64,000 nt of DNA, from assembly GCF_036663835.1 (NCBI RefSeq), contig NZ_JAXOJT010000001.1:1798001-1862000 (forward strand), read 5' to 3'. The notes below the pieces were generated by a model. That model was not told where the DNA came from and searched no databases. It saw only the letters and a list, made by a program, of their open reading frames with translations. Below, in pieces: positions 19,983 to 27,860 of this stretch (position 1 is its first letter; each line of letters begins with the position of its first letter). A program made the position numbers and the translations under genes. This stretch comes from Sphingomonas sp. LT1P40. GTDB taxonomy: Bacteria; Pseudomonadota; Alphaproteobacteria; Sphingomonadales; Sphingomonadaceae.

Positions 19983-22307
19983 ATGCCTAGCTTCGCCTCC
20001 GCCCTCGAATCGACCCTTCACCGCGCGCTCGAAGCGGCCAGCGCGCGCCGCCACGAATATGCCACGCTGGAGCATCTCCTCCTCGCCCTCGTTGATGACG
20101 AGCATGGGTCGAAGGTGATGGAGGCATGCGGCGTCGATATCGGCGAACTCAAAACCACCGTCGCGCATTACCTCGATACCGAGCTTCAGGCGCTGCGCGT
20201 CGACCAACAAACCGATCCGTCGCCGACCAGCGGCTTCCAGCGCGTCGTGCAGCGCGCGATCCTCCACGTCCAGTCCTCGGGCCGCGATGAGGTGACCGGT
20301 GCCAACGTGCTGGTCGCATTGTTCAGCGAGCGCGAAAGCTATGCCGTCTATTTCCTGCAACAACAGGATATGAGCCGCCTCGACGCGGTCAGCTTCATCA
20401 GCCACGGCGTTGGCAAGGGCAGCAACCCGACCGATTCCACCCCGCCCAAGGGCGCGATGGAAGAGGAAAAGCCGCAAAAGGGTGAGGCCAAGGGCAAGGG
20501 CGAAAGCGCGCTCAAGCAATTCTGCGTCGATCTCAATGAAAAGGCGAAGGCGGGCAAGGTCGATCCCCTGATCGGTCGCGGTCCGGAGGTCGATCGCACC
20601 GTTCAGATCCTGTGCCGCCGCAGCAAGAACAACCCGCTCTATGTCGGCGATCCCGGCGTCGGCAAGACCGCCATCGCCGAAGGTCTGGCGCGGAAAATCG
20701 TCGAGGGCGACGTTCCCGAAGTGCTGCTCCCCGCCGTGATCTACTCGCTCGACATGGGCGCGCTGCTCGCGGGCACCCGCTATCGCGGCGATTTCGAGGA
20801 GCGCCTGAAGCAGGTCGTCAACGAGCTGGAGAAGCTGCCGCACGCGGTGCTGTTCATCGACGAAATCCACACCGTGATTGGCGCGGGCGCGACCAGCGGC
20901 GGCGCGATGGACGCCTCGAACCTGTTGAAACCGGCGCTGTCCGGCGGCACGATCCGCTGTATCGGATCGACCACTTACAAGGAATTCCGCAACCATTTCG
21001 AAAAGGATCGCGCGCTGCTGCGCCGGTTCCAGAAGATCGATGTCAATGAACCGACGATTGAGGATACGATCAAGATCATCACCGGCCTGCGCTCGGCGTT
21101 CGAAGACCATCACAAGGTGAAATACACGCCCGACGCGATCAAGACGGCGGTGGAATTGTCCGCGCGCTATATCAACGATCGCAAGCTGCCGGACAAGGCG
21201 ATCGACGTGATCGACGAAGTCGGCGCGATGCAGATGCTGGTGCCGCCATCGAAGCGCAAAAAGACCATCACCACACGTGAGATCGAACAGGTCATCGCGA
21301 CGATGGCGCGGATCCCGGCCAAGACCGTCTCGGCCGACGACACCCGCGTCCTCGCCAGCCTCGACACCGACCTGAAGCGTGTCGTGTTCGGTCAGGACAA
21401 GGCGATCGAGGTGCTGTCGTCCGCGATCAAGTTGTCGCGCGCCGGCCTGCGCGATCCGTCCAAGCCGATCGGCAATTACTTGTTCAGCGGCCCGACCGGC
21501 GTCGGCAAGACCGAAGTCGCCAAGCAGTTGGCCGAAATTCTGGGCATCCCGCTCCAGCGCTTCGACATGTCCGAATATATGGAGCGCCATTCGGTCAGCC
21601 GCCTGATCGGCGCGCCTCCGGGTTATGTCGGTTACGATCAGGGCGGTCTGCTGACCGACTCGGTCGATCAGAACCCGCATTCTGTGCTGCTGCTCGATGA
21701 GATCGAAAAGGCGCATCCCGACCTGTTCAACATCCTGTTGCAGGTGATGGACAACGGCAAGCTGACCGATCACCACGGCAAGACCGTCGATTTCCGCAAC
21801 ACGATCCTGATCATGACCACCAATGCCGGTGCGTCCGATATGGCCAAGGAATCGATCGGCTTCGGCGAAAGCAGCCGCGAGGATGTGCAGGAAGAGGCAG
21901 TGAAGAAACTCTTCACCCCCGAATTCCGCAACCGCCTCGATGCGATCGTGCCGTTCGACTATCTGCCGCCCAAGGTGGTCGAGCGCGTGGTGGAGAAGTT
22001 CATTCTCCAGCTCGAACTCCAGCTGGCCGATCGCAACGTCCATATCCAGCTGGATGACGAGGCCCGGGAATGGCTGATGCAGCGCGGCTATGACAAGCTC
22101 TATGGCGCACGCCCGATGGGCCGCCTGATTCAGGAGAAGATCAAGCAGCCGCTGGCCGAGGAACTGCTGTTCGGCAAGCTCGTCCATGGCGGCGAGGTCG
22201 AGGTGAAGGTCAAGGACAACGTCCTCGTCTTTGCCACCGTATCCGCTCCGCCCAAACGCCCCAAGAAGGGCGGCGGGAAGAAAACCGAGGCGGCAAAAGC
22301 CAAGTGA
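19983..22307 (+). CDS. clpA: ClpA, ATPase subunit of the ClpAP protease
   Basis: 774 residues, a double AAA+ unfoldase that feeds substrates to ClpP. Order: Clp N-domain (1-~145), linker rich in Lys/Glu (~148-175), first ATPase with Walker A GDPGVGKTAI near residue 223 and FIDEIHTVIGAG, second ATPase with Walker A GPTGVGKTEV near 503 and LLLDEIEKAHPD, then the D2 small domain. There is no ClpB-type middle coiled coil. The tail ends in a Lys-rich segment (PKKGGGKKTEAAKAK). GGAG sits ~9 bases before the ATG. clpS, which usually neighbours clpA, is not in view. Confidence 0.95.
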   Translation: MPSFASALESTLHRALEAASARRHEYATLEHLLLALVDDEHGSKVMEACGVDIGELKTTVAHYLDTELQALRVDQQTDPSPTSGFQRVVQRAILHVQSSGRDEVTGANVLVALFSERESYAVYFLQQQDMSRLDAVSFISHGVGKGSNPTDSTPPKGAMEEEKPQKGEAKGKGESALKQFCVDLNEKAKAGKVDPLIGRGPEVDRTVQILCRRSKNNPLYVGDPGVGKTAIAEGLARKIVEGDVPEVLLPAVIYSLDMGALLAGTRYRGDFEERLKQVVNELEKLPHAVLFIDEIHTVIGAGATSGGAMDASNLLKPALSGGTIRCIGSTTYKEFRNHFEKDRALLRRFQKIDVNEPTIEDTIKIITGLRSAFEDHHKVKYTPDAIKTAVELSARYINDRKLPDKAIDVIDEVGAMQMLVPPSKRKKTITTREIEQVIATMARIPAKTVSADDTRVLASLDTDLKRVVFGQDKAIEVLSSAIKLSRAGLRDPSKPIGNYLFSGPTGVGKTEVAKQLAEILGIPLQRFDMSEYMERHSVSRLIGAPPGYVGYDQGGLLTDSVDQNPHSVLLLDEIEKAHPDLFNILLQVMDNGKLTDHHGKTVDFRNTILIMTTNAGASDMAKESIGFGESSREDVQEEAVKKLFTPEFRNRLDAIVPFDYLPPKVVERVVEKFILQLELQLADRNVHIQLDDEAREWLMQRGYDKLYGARPMGRLIQEKIKQPLAEELLFGKLVHGGEVEVKVKDNVLVFATVSAPPKRPKKGGGKKTEAAKAK

Positions 22308-22313
22308 AGAAAG

Positions 22314-22337
22314 GGCCGGGAGCGATCCCGGCCTTTT
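22314..22337 (+). terminator. Intrinsic terminator after clpA
   Basis: Perfect 8-bp stem GGCCGGGA/TCCCGGCC with GCGA loop, followed by TTTT, 6 bases after the clpA stop. Confidence 0.9.
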
Positions 22338-22351
22338 CCTTATCATGACCG

Positions 22352-22915
22352 TCAGGCCGCGATCGCCTGCGCATCCGCCAGACCCTGCGCAATTCCCGAA
22401 GCGCGCGCTTCCTCGCCCATCGCAAGTCCATCGGCGTGGACGAATACGGGGTTGCCGATCCCGATGAACTCCAGCACGCCTCGCAAATAGGTTTCGGCAT
22501 GCTCGAGCGACACGACCGGCGAGTCCACGCCGAACAAGCCGCCCCGCGCCAGTGCAACGAACACGCGCTTGTCGCCTGAAAGCCCCTTCACGCCATCGGG
22601 TCCGTAACCGAAAGTCCGGCCCGCCACTATGATCCGGTCCAGCCACGCCTTGAGTTGGCTGGGGATCGAGAAATTATACATCCCCGCGCCGATCACCACG
22701 ATATCGGCGGCCTCGAACGCGCGTAGTTCGGCATTGGCTTCGGGGTCCGCCAGCACGTCCAGCGTCAGATGCGGCAGCGGATCGGTAGCGAGGTCGCGAT
22801 AGGTGACGGTGAGCGCAGGATGCGCGCCGCGAAGCCGCTCAACCACCGCCGCGCTGATGCTGCGGCTCGCTGATTGCGCGCCCTGGATGCTCGAATCGAT
22901 ATGAAGCAGGTTCAT
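22352..22915 (-). CDS. azoR: FMN-dependent NADH-azoreductase
   Basis: 187-residue flavodoxin-like enzyme (usual length ~200). LLHIDSSIQGAQSASRSIS at 3-21 forms the FMN phosphate loop, followed by GAGMYNFSIPSQLKAWLDRI near 96 and VALARGG near 140, all diagnostic of AzoR. It reduces quinones and azo compounds with NADH, and usually serves quinone or electrophile stress. The ATG has AAGGA upstream. It is divergent from an HxlR regulator with a shared dyad between them. Confidence 0.9.
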   Translation of the reverse strand: MNLLHIDSSIQGAQSASRSISAAVVERLRGAHPALTVTYRDLATDPLPHLTLDVLADPEANAELRAFEAADIVVIGAGMYNFSIPSQLKAWLDRIIVAGRTFGYGPDGVKGLSGDKRVFVALARGGLFGVDSPVVSLEHAETYLRGVLEFIGIGNPVFVHADGLAMGEEARASGIAQGLADAQAIAA

Positions 22916-22938
22916 TGGTCAGTCCTTAAGTCTGGATT

Positions 22939-23007
22939 TGTGACCAGGACCAGTTATGTGACCGACATGCCCACGCCAAGAACGCATATTTTCAGGACCT
23001 GGTCACA
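22939..23007. promoter_or_regulatory. Operator-like inverted repeat between azoR and the HxlR gene
   Basis: TGTGACCAGGACC (22939-22951) and GGACCTGGTCACA (22995-23007) are reverse complements at 12 of 13 positions, and a further TGTGACC half-site is at 22958-22964. The right arm ends 5 bases before the regulator start, which has no Shine-Dalgarno. HxlR proteins commonly control a divergent oxidoreductase gene. Confidence 0.65.
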
Positions 23008-23012
23008 CCGAT

Positions 23013-23396
23013 ATGACTGACTCCCAACCCACCCACAGCGAATGCCGCACCGTCACCGGCATCCTCGCGCGCGTCGGCGACAAATGGACGGTGCTGGTGG
23101 TGATGACGCTGCGTCAGCAACCGCGCCGCTTCAACGACCTGAAACGCGCGGTACAGGGCATCTCGCAACAGATGCTGACGCGCACGCTCAAAGCGCTGGA
23201 GCGCGATGGACTGGTGTCACGCACCGTTCACGCGACCGTCCCGCCGCAGGTCGAATATGGCCTGACCAATCTCGGCCATTCGCTCGCCGAACCCGTCAAA
23301 ATCCTCGGGCAATGGGCGTTTGAAAATCTCGGGACGATCTACGATCACCGCGACCGCTATGACCGCACGGACGACGCGCGCGTCAGTTCCGGATGA
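23013..23396 (+). CDS. HxlR-family winged-helix regulator
   Basis: 127 residues. The HxlR domain runs ~10-110: ILARVGDKWTVLVVMTL (17-33), RRFNDLKRAVQGISQQMLTR (wing and recognition region, ~38-57) and LERDGLVSRTVHATVPPQVEY. A single cysteine at position 11 sits where quinone- or disulfide-sensing HxlR proteins (YodB, HypR types) carry their redox cysteine. With the divergent azoreductase and the dyad between, it is likely a repressor that responds to quinones or diamide-like stress; that is inference. The last 14 bases overlap the convergent UrcA gene. Confidence 0.88.
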   Translation: MTDSQPTHSECRTVTGILARVGDKWTVLVVMTLRQQPRRFNDLKRAVQGISQQMLTRTLKALERDGLVSRTVHATVPPQVEYGLTNLGHSLAEPVKILGQWAFENLGTIYDHRDRYDRTDDARVSSG

Positions 23397-23781
23397 CGAT
23401 CACCGTCGTCGCGGCGGGCTGCGGCGGCGCATAATAACCGGCGGGCTGCGAACAGCGCTGGCGGCACACGCGCAGTTGCGCCGCGCGCTCATTTGCCAGC
23501 CGCCGCCATGCCTGCGCCCGGTCGATCAGTCGGCCGACCTGCCACTCGGTGCTTTCCCATGCCTCTTCCCGGCATCGGCGATCGCCACCGCAGATTCGCT
23601 TGACCGCATGGTCGATCCGGGCGGCCAATATATCGACGCCCGCGTCGCTCGACAGATCCAGCCCCGCCGCAGGCACGGCGATCTGGCGTTCCTCATAGCG
23701 GTCCGAATCGCGCGCCGACGCTGGTGATGCCAGACATGCGGACAACGCAACTATGCTCGTCACGGTTCGCAGCATTTTCAC
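23383..23781 (-). CDS. UrcA family exported protein
   Basis: 132 residues with a signal peptide (MKMLRTVTSIVALSACLASPASA). The mature part starts with the UrcA pattern IAVPAAGLDLSSDAGVDI, then ARIDHAVKRICGGDRRCREE, with paired cysteines and further cysteines in RVCRQRCSQ. UrcA proteins are common in sphingomonads and have no established function. AGGAGG stands 8 bases before the ATG. Confidence 0.85.
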   Translation of the reverse strand: MKMLRTVTSIVALSACLASPASARDSDRYEERQIAVPAAGLDLSSDAGVDILAARIDHAVKRICGGDRRCREEAWESTEWQVGRLIDRAQAWRRLANERAAQLRVCRQRCSQPAGYYAPPQPAATTVIVIRN

Positions 23782-23960
23782 GGCCTCCTTCCCGACAGTC
23801 TAGCGCTGGCGCAGACCGCCGTTAACCATTCTTGTCCGCAGATCGTCCCGGCGTCGGACATGTCGCATCGCTCCGGATATCGGCGTCGGGCCGTCCGATT
23901 CATCGCTAACAGCCGGTAATCTTTACCAGTTGTTCGCCATCCGCCGCCTAGAATGCATTC

Positions 23961-25655
23961 ATGGGTCGGGGGATCATATCGTGCTTTGTGGCAGTTTTGG
24001 TCGCGGCGCTGGCGTTCGTCGTCGCGCCCGCCCATGCGCAACCTGCGGGTCTCAGCGCGGGTCAGGTCGGCCGCCCCTTGCAGGTTTGCGTTCGCGCCGT
24101 GCGACCCGGCGACGATCCGGCCAGGCTGATCCGTCAGCCACAAAGCTTCGACTGCACCACCAGACAAACCGCGTTCGGCCCGGGCAGTTACTGGGTAATC
24201 TCCAGCCCGATCGACCAACGATCGCGCTCGCGGCAACCGCTGGCGGCGCGCATCGGCAGCGTCTGGCAGGACAGGCTGACGCTCCATATACTCTATACCG
24301 ACGGTCGCATCGCCACGATGGCCGACGACCGATACAGTGTCAGCCGCCGCATTCAGCTCGGCGCGATCATCGAATACCCGCTGCCGCGCGATCGGGCCAA
24401 GGTCAAACGGCTGATGTGGCGGGTCGACGGTGCGGCAAATTTGCGCGGCATCGTCGTCGGGGCGCGGCTGGCGACCAAGGCGGAAAGCGATCTGTCGAAC
24501 CTCACAATGGCCGCGATCTACAGCGGCTTTGGCGGACTCGCGCTGGCGCTGCTCACCTATAATCTCGCTTTATGGGCGTCGCTGCGTCACCGGTTCCAGC
24601 TCGCTTACTGCCTGATGGTAAGCGCGCTGATGGCCTATGCCTTCACTTCGTCGGGCGCGATGGCATGGGCGTTTCCCGATGTCGCCAACAATGATCGGCT
24701 GCGGATCAACTATCTGCTGCTGACACTCGCCTGCGCCTCGGCACTGCTGTTCGCCCGCGCCTTTTTCGAGGAGCATGTCTTCGGCCCGCGCTTGCGGCTG
24801 ACCATGCGCATTGCCGTCGGCGTGCTGGTGGCCGCCGGACTGTTCTTCGTGCTGCTCGCACCCATTGGCGTCCAGATGGTGGATCGCATCTATTCCTGGG
24901 TGTTCCTCGGCGTCATCATCAGCGTCGTTGCGACCTTGTGGAGCGCGTGGCGCAACCGTTCCAATTTCCTGTGGCTGTTCGCCATCGCCTGGGCCGTGCC
25001 GATCTTCGCCGCCAGCCTGCGCGTCTTCGCCAATCTCGGGCTGATCCGCTGGAACTTCTGGCTCGACAATTCGACCATATTGTCGATGGCGGCAGAGGCG
25101 CTGATCTCGTCGGTCGCCATCGCCTATCGCATACGCCTGCTCAGCCAAGAACGCGATTCGGCTGTCGCGGCGGAGGCGGTGGCGCGCCGCCTTGCCGATA
25201 CCGATCCGCTCACCGGCCTGTTCAACCGCCGTGCGTTCCTCGCCAATGCGATCGGGCGCGAAGGGCCGCAGACCCTGCTCGTCCTCGATCTCGATCACTT
25301 CAAACAGGTCAACGAGACGCTGGGCCATGATGGCGGCGACGAAGTCCTGCGCGTCGTCGCCCGCACGCTGCGCGCGCTCGCGCCATCGCACGCGCTGGTC
25401 GCGCGCATCGGCGGTGAGGAGTTCGCGGTGCTGACCGACATGGCCCATCCGCTGGATGCCGAGGCGCTGCTCGCCCGTCTGCGCGCGACCCGCATGCCGT
25501 TCGACCTGCGCGTCACCGCCAGCGTCGGCGCCGCGACCGGCCCGCTCGCCGTCGAGGCGCACTGGAAAACGATCTATCGTGCCGCCGACACTGCGCTGTT
25601 CGCCGCCAAATCCGCCGGCCGCGACCGCGTCAGGGCCGCACCGCTGGCGGCATAG
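23961..25655 (+). CDS. Membrane diguanylate cyclase with 7TM-DISM sensory region
   Basis: 564 residues. Signal peptide, a periplasmic ~150-residue DISM extracellular domain (about 25-180), seven hydrophobic segments (~185-385), a short coiled linker and a C-terminal GGDEF domain. DPLTGLFNRRAFL is the domain start and the active-site motif is GGEEF (484-488), a functional variant. LVLDLDHFKQVNETLGHDGGD is intact, so c-di-GMP synthesis from two GTP is expected. No RxxD product-inhibition site is obvious just before the motif. The ligand is probably periplasmic carbohydrate-like, by analogy only. It is a single gene between the UrcA protein and a small membrane protein. Confidence 0.9.
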   Translation: MGRGIISCFVAVLVAALAFVVAPAHAQPAGLSAGQVGRPLQVCVRAVRPGDDPARLIRQPQSFDCTTRQTAFGPGSYWVISSPIDQRSRSRQPLAARIGSVWQDRLTLHILYTDGRIATMADDRYSVSRRIQLGAIIEYPLPRDRAKVKRLMWRVDGAANLRGIVVGARLATKAESDLSNLTMAAIYSGFGGLALALLTYNLALWASLRHRFQLAYCLMVSALMAYAFTSSGAMAWAFPDVANNDRLRINYLLLTLACASALLFARAFFEEHVFGPRLRLTMRIAVGVLVAAGLFFVLLAPIGVQMVDRIYSWVFLGVIISVVATLWSAWRNRSNFLWLFAIAWAVPIFAASLRVFANLGLIRWNFWLDNSTILSMAAEALISSVAIAYRIRLLSQERDSAVAAEAVARRLADTDPLTGLFNRRAFLANAIGREGPQTLLVLDLDHFKQVNETLGHDGGDEVLRVVARTLRALAPSHALVARIGGEEFAVLTDMAHPLDAEALLARLRATRMPFDLRVTASVGAATGPLAVEAHWKTIYRAADTALFAAKSAGRDRVRAAPLAA

Positions 25656-25740
25656 CTTGCCGTCTCGGCGCGCTACCCACCCCAATTCAGTTGCCGTTCA
25701 TCGGCCATAAGCGTAACAACGGAGCCATCGGGAGGACGCG

Positions 25741-25953
25741 ATGGACAGGTTGGACAAGCGGAAGATCGCACTGATCGGCGGTGGCGCGGCATTGCTTGCG
25801 CTGACCGTCCTGCCGCATCCGACGGCGGACATCCGCATCCTCACCCACGACGTGACCGACACCGCCCCGCGCAAGGTTCAGGCGGCGGTCGATCTGGGCG
25901 TGATGGCCGTGTCCGTGCTCTATACATGGACCGCGAAACGCGCGCTGCGCTGA
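25741..25953 (+). CDS. Small membrane protein of unknown function
   Basis: 70 residues with two hydrophobic stretches (IALIGGGAALLALTVL, 9-24, and VDLGVMAVSVLYTW, ~51-64) and a basic C-terminus. A good GGGAGGA Shine-Dalgarno precedes the ATG. No family recognised. The stop codon lies inside the palindrome TGACGTTTACGTCA that precedes the acyl-CoA synthetase. Confidence 0.7.
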   Translation: MDRLDKRKIALIGGGAALLALTVLPHPTADIRILTHDVTDTAPRKVQAAVDLGVMAVSVLYTWTAKRALR

Positions 25954-25964
25954 CGTTTACGTCA
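25951..25964. promoter_or_regulatory. Dyad TGACGTTTACGTCA upstream of the acyl-CoA synthetase
   Basis: Perfect 6+2+6 palindrome 42 bases before the start codon. It resembles the ACGTTTACGT-cored boxes described for MerR-type (LiuR/FadP) regulators of fatty-acid and branched-chain amino-acid breakdown in Proteobacteria; that assignment is from memory of the motif and is inference. Confidence 0.55.
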
Positions 25965-25991
25965 AGCGCTTGCCTCGTTCGGGCGAGTTGC

Positions 25992-26005
25992 TTACACCTG
26001 TGTAA
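25992..26005. promoter_or_regulatory. Dyad TTACACCTGTGTAA abutting the acyl-CoA synthetase start
   Basis: Perfect 6+2+6 palindrome whose last base is immediately before the ATG at 26006. There is no Shine-Dalgarno, so the mRNA may be leaderless and this dyad would then overlap the promoter. Confidence 0.6.
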
Positions 26006-27724
26006 ATGAGCGTTCCCGAACAGCTTTGGCCTGAGCAGGTCTGGCGCACAGCCTATCTCCATCCCGGCCCATGGGATCAGCATCTGCCGCCGCTCTCGAT
26101 GGCCGCCGCCTTCGACGAATCGGCAAAGCGCATGGGGCACGCCCCGCTGCTCGACTTTCTCGGCCGTCATTACAGCTATGCCGAGACGCTGGATGGCGCG
26201 AACCGCGTCGCCTGTGGGCTGCGCGCACTTGGCTATGGCCCCGGCGACCGCATCGGCCTGTTCCTGCCCAACGTCCCACATTACGTCGCCGCTTACTACG
26301 GCATCCTCAAGCTCGGTGCGACGGTCGTCAATTTCTCGCCGCTCTATTCTGTCGAGGAACTCGCGGCCCAGGTAGCCGATTCGGGCACCCGTATCCTGTT
26401 CACAATCAGCGCCACGGCATTGCTGCCCACCGCGTTGAAGGTGCTGGACCAGAGCGGGCTTGAGCGATTGGTCGTAGGTTCGGTCGCGGGCGCGCTGCCG
26501 CCAACCAAGTCGATCCTCTACCGCCTGTTCAAGCGCAAGGAGGTCGCCGAAAAGCCCGACGATCCTCGCATCCTCGCCTTCTCGCACCTCATCGCCAATA
26601 ACGGCGCATGCGAGACCGCGACGATCGATCCCGAAACCCACCTCGCGCTGATCCAATATACCGGCGGCACCACCGGCGTACCGAAGGGCGCGATGCTCAC
26701 GCATCAGAACCTCACCGCCAACGCACGCCAGGTCGCCAAGCTCGACCCCGAACTCGGCGAAAGCCACGACAAGGTACTCGGCGTCCTCCCCTTTTTCCAC
26801 GTTTTCGCCAACACCTGCGTCCTGAACCGCACGATCTTCACCGGCGGCGAAATCGTCATGCTCCCGCGCTTCGACGCAGCACAGGCGCTGGCGGCGATCC
26901 ACCGTACCAAACCGACCGCGCTTCCCGGCGTCCCGACGATGTTTCAGGCGCTGATCGACCATCCCAACGCCGCGACCACCGACTGGTCGAGCCTGAAATA
27001 CTGCATCACCGGCGGTGCCCCCCTCCCCGCCGAATTGCGCACCCGCTTCGAGGCGAAAACGGGTGCCCGCCTGATCGAGGGTTATGGCCTGTCCGAAAGC
27101 TCGGGCGTCGTCTCGACCAACCCGTATCAGAACCTCAACAAGTCCGGCACGATCGGCCAGCCGCTGATCGCCACGCGCGTGCGGCTGGTGGACAAGGAGG
27201 ATGCCACCCGCCCCGCACCCGAGGGCGAACCGGGTGAAATCGTCGTCGCGGGGCCACAGATCATGGCTGGTTACTGGAACCGTGAAGAGGCGGACGACAC
27301 CACATTCTGTGTCGATGCCACCGGCCAGAAATGGCTGCGCACCGGCGATGTCGGCCAGATCGACCAGGACGGTTTCATCTGCATCGTCGATCGCATCAAG
27401 GACATGATCGCGGTCGGCGGCTTCAAGGTATTCCCCAAGCATATCGAGGACGTGCTCTACCGCCACCCGGCGGTGAAGGAGGCTTTGGTGGTGGGAATGC
27501 CCGATGCCTATCGGGGCGAGACCCCGCGAGCCTATGTATCGCTCAACGACGATGCCGAACCCGTCACCGGCGAAACACTGCGCGACTGGGTGAATCCTCA
27601 GATCGGCAAACACGAGCGCGTCGATGCCGTGGTGATCCGCGAGAAACTGCCCAAGACGATGATCGGCAAGTTGAGCCGCAAGGATTTGTTGATCGAGATC
27701 GCGGCGGGAGCATGCCGCACCTGA
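26006..27724 (+). CDS. fadD: Long-chain fatty acid--CoA ligase (AMP-binding)
   Basis: 572 residues. The AMP-binding motif is YTGGTTGVPKG (~216-226), then GVPTMFQALI, the A5 motif EGYGLSESSGV and the hinge/A8 segment RTGDVGQIDQDGFICIVDR; the A10 lysine is in KTMIGKLSRKDL near the C-terminus. It activates free fatty acids to acyl-CoA with ATP, at the inner face of the membrane, for beta-oxidation or lipid synthesis. Two palindromes lie between it and the preceding small gene and suggest ligand-controlled expression. A palindromic repeat follows, then a convergent aldehyde dehydrogenase. Confidence 0.92.
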   Translation: MSVPEQLWPEQVWRTAYLHPGPWDQHLPPLSMAAAFDESAKRMGHAPLLDFLGRHYSYAETLDGANRVACGLRALGYGPGDRIGLFLPNVPHYVAAYYGILKLGATVVNFSPLYSVEELAAQVADSGTRILFTISATALLPTALKVLDQSGLERLVVGSVAGALPPTKSILYRLFKRKEVAEKPDDPRILAFSHLIANNGACETATIDPETHLALIQYTGGTTGVPKGAMLTHQNLTANARQVAKLDPELGESHDKVLGVLPFFHVFANTCVLNRTIFTGGEIVMLPRFDAAQALAAIHRTKPTALPGVPTMFQALIDHPNAATTDWSSLKYCITGGAPLPAELRTRFEAKTGARLIEGYGLSESSGVVSTNPYQNLNKSGTIGQPLIATRVRLVDKEDATRPAPEGEPGEIVVAGPQIMAGYWNREEADDTTFCVDATGQKWLRTGDVGQIDQDGFICIVDRIKDMIAVGGFKVFPKHIEDVLYRHPAVKEALVVGMPDAYRGETPRAYVSLNDDAEPVTGETLRDWVNPQIGKHERVDAVVIREKLPKTMIGKLSRKDLLIEIAAGACRT

Positions 27725-27733
27725 TAATCAATC

Positions 27734-27810
27734 GTCACCCCGGGCTTGACCCGGAGTCCCGCTTCTTGGCCGGGCGAGCTAGCCGGACCCCGGGTCCATC
27801 CCGGGGTGAG
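27734..27810. repeat. Second copy of the GTCACCCCGGG palindromic element
   Basis: The left arm GTCACCCCGGGCTTGACCCG matches the first 20 bases of the arm at 15760; the right arm (GGACCCCGGGTCCATCCCGG) is degenerate. It lies between two convergent genes and may double as a transcription barrier. Confidence 0.8.
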
Positions 27811-27860
27811 GAAAGATAGAATATCACAGTTGGCACATTGGCCTGGATAATAATCCCGCC

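Noticed and set aside
19863..22646. 927-codon open frame on the minus strand opposite clpA
   Set aside because: It mirrors clpA third-codon-position GC bias, has Asp/Arg/Leu-rich nonsense composition and no Shine-Dalgarno or known motif. clpA on the plus strand is unambiguous.
25841..27613. 590-codon minus-strand frame opposite the acyl-CoA synthetase
   Set aside because: Antisense shadow; the plus-strand frame carries all AMP-ligase motifs.
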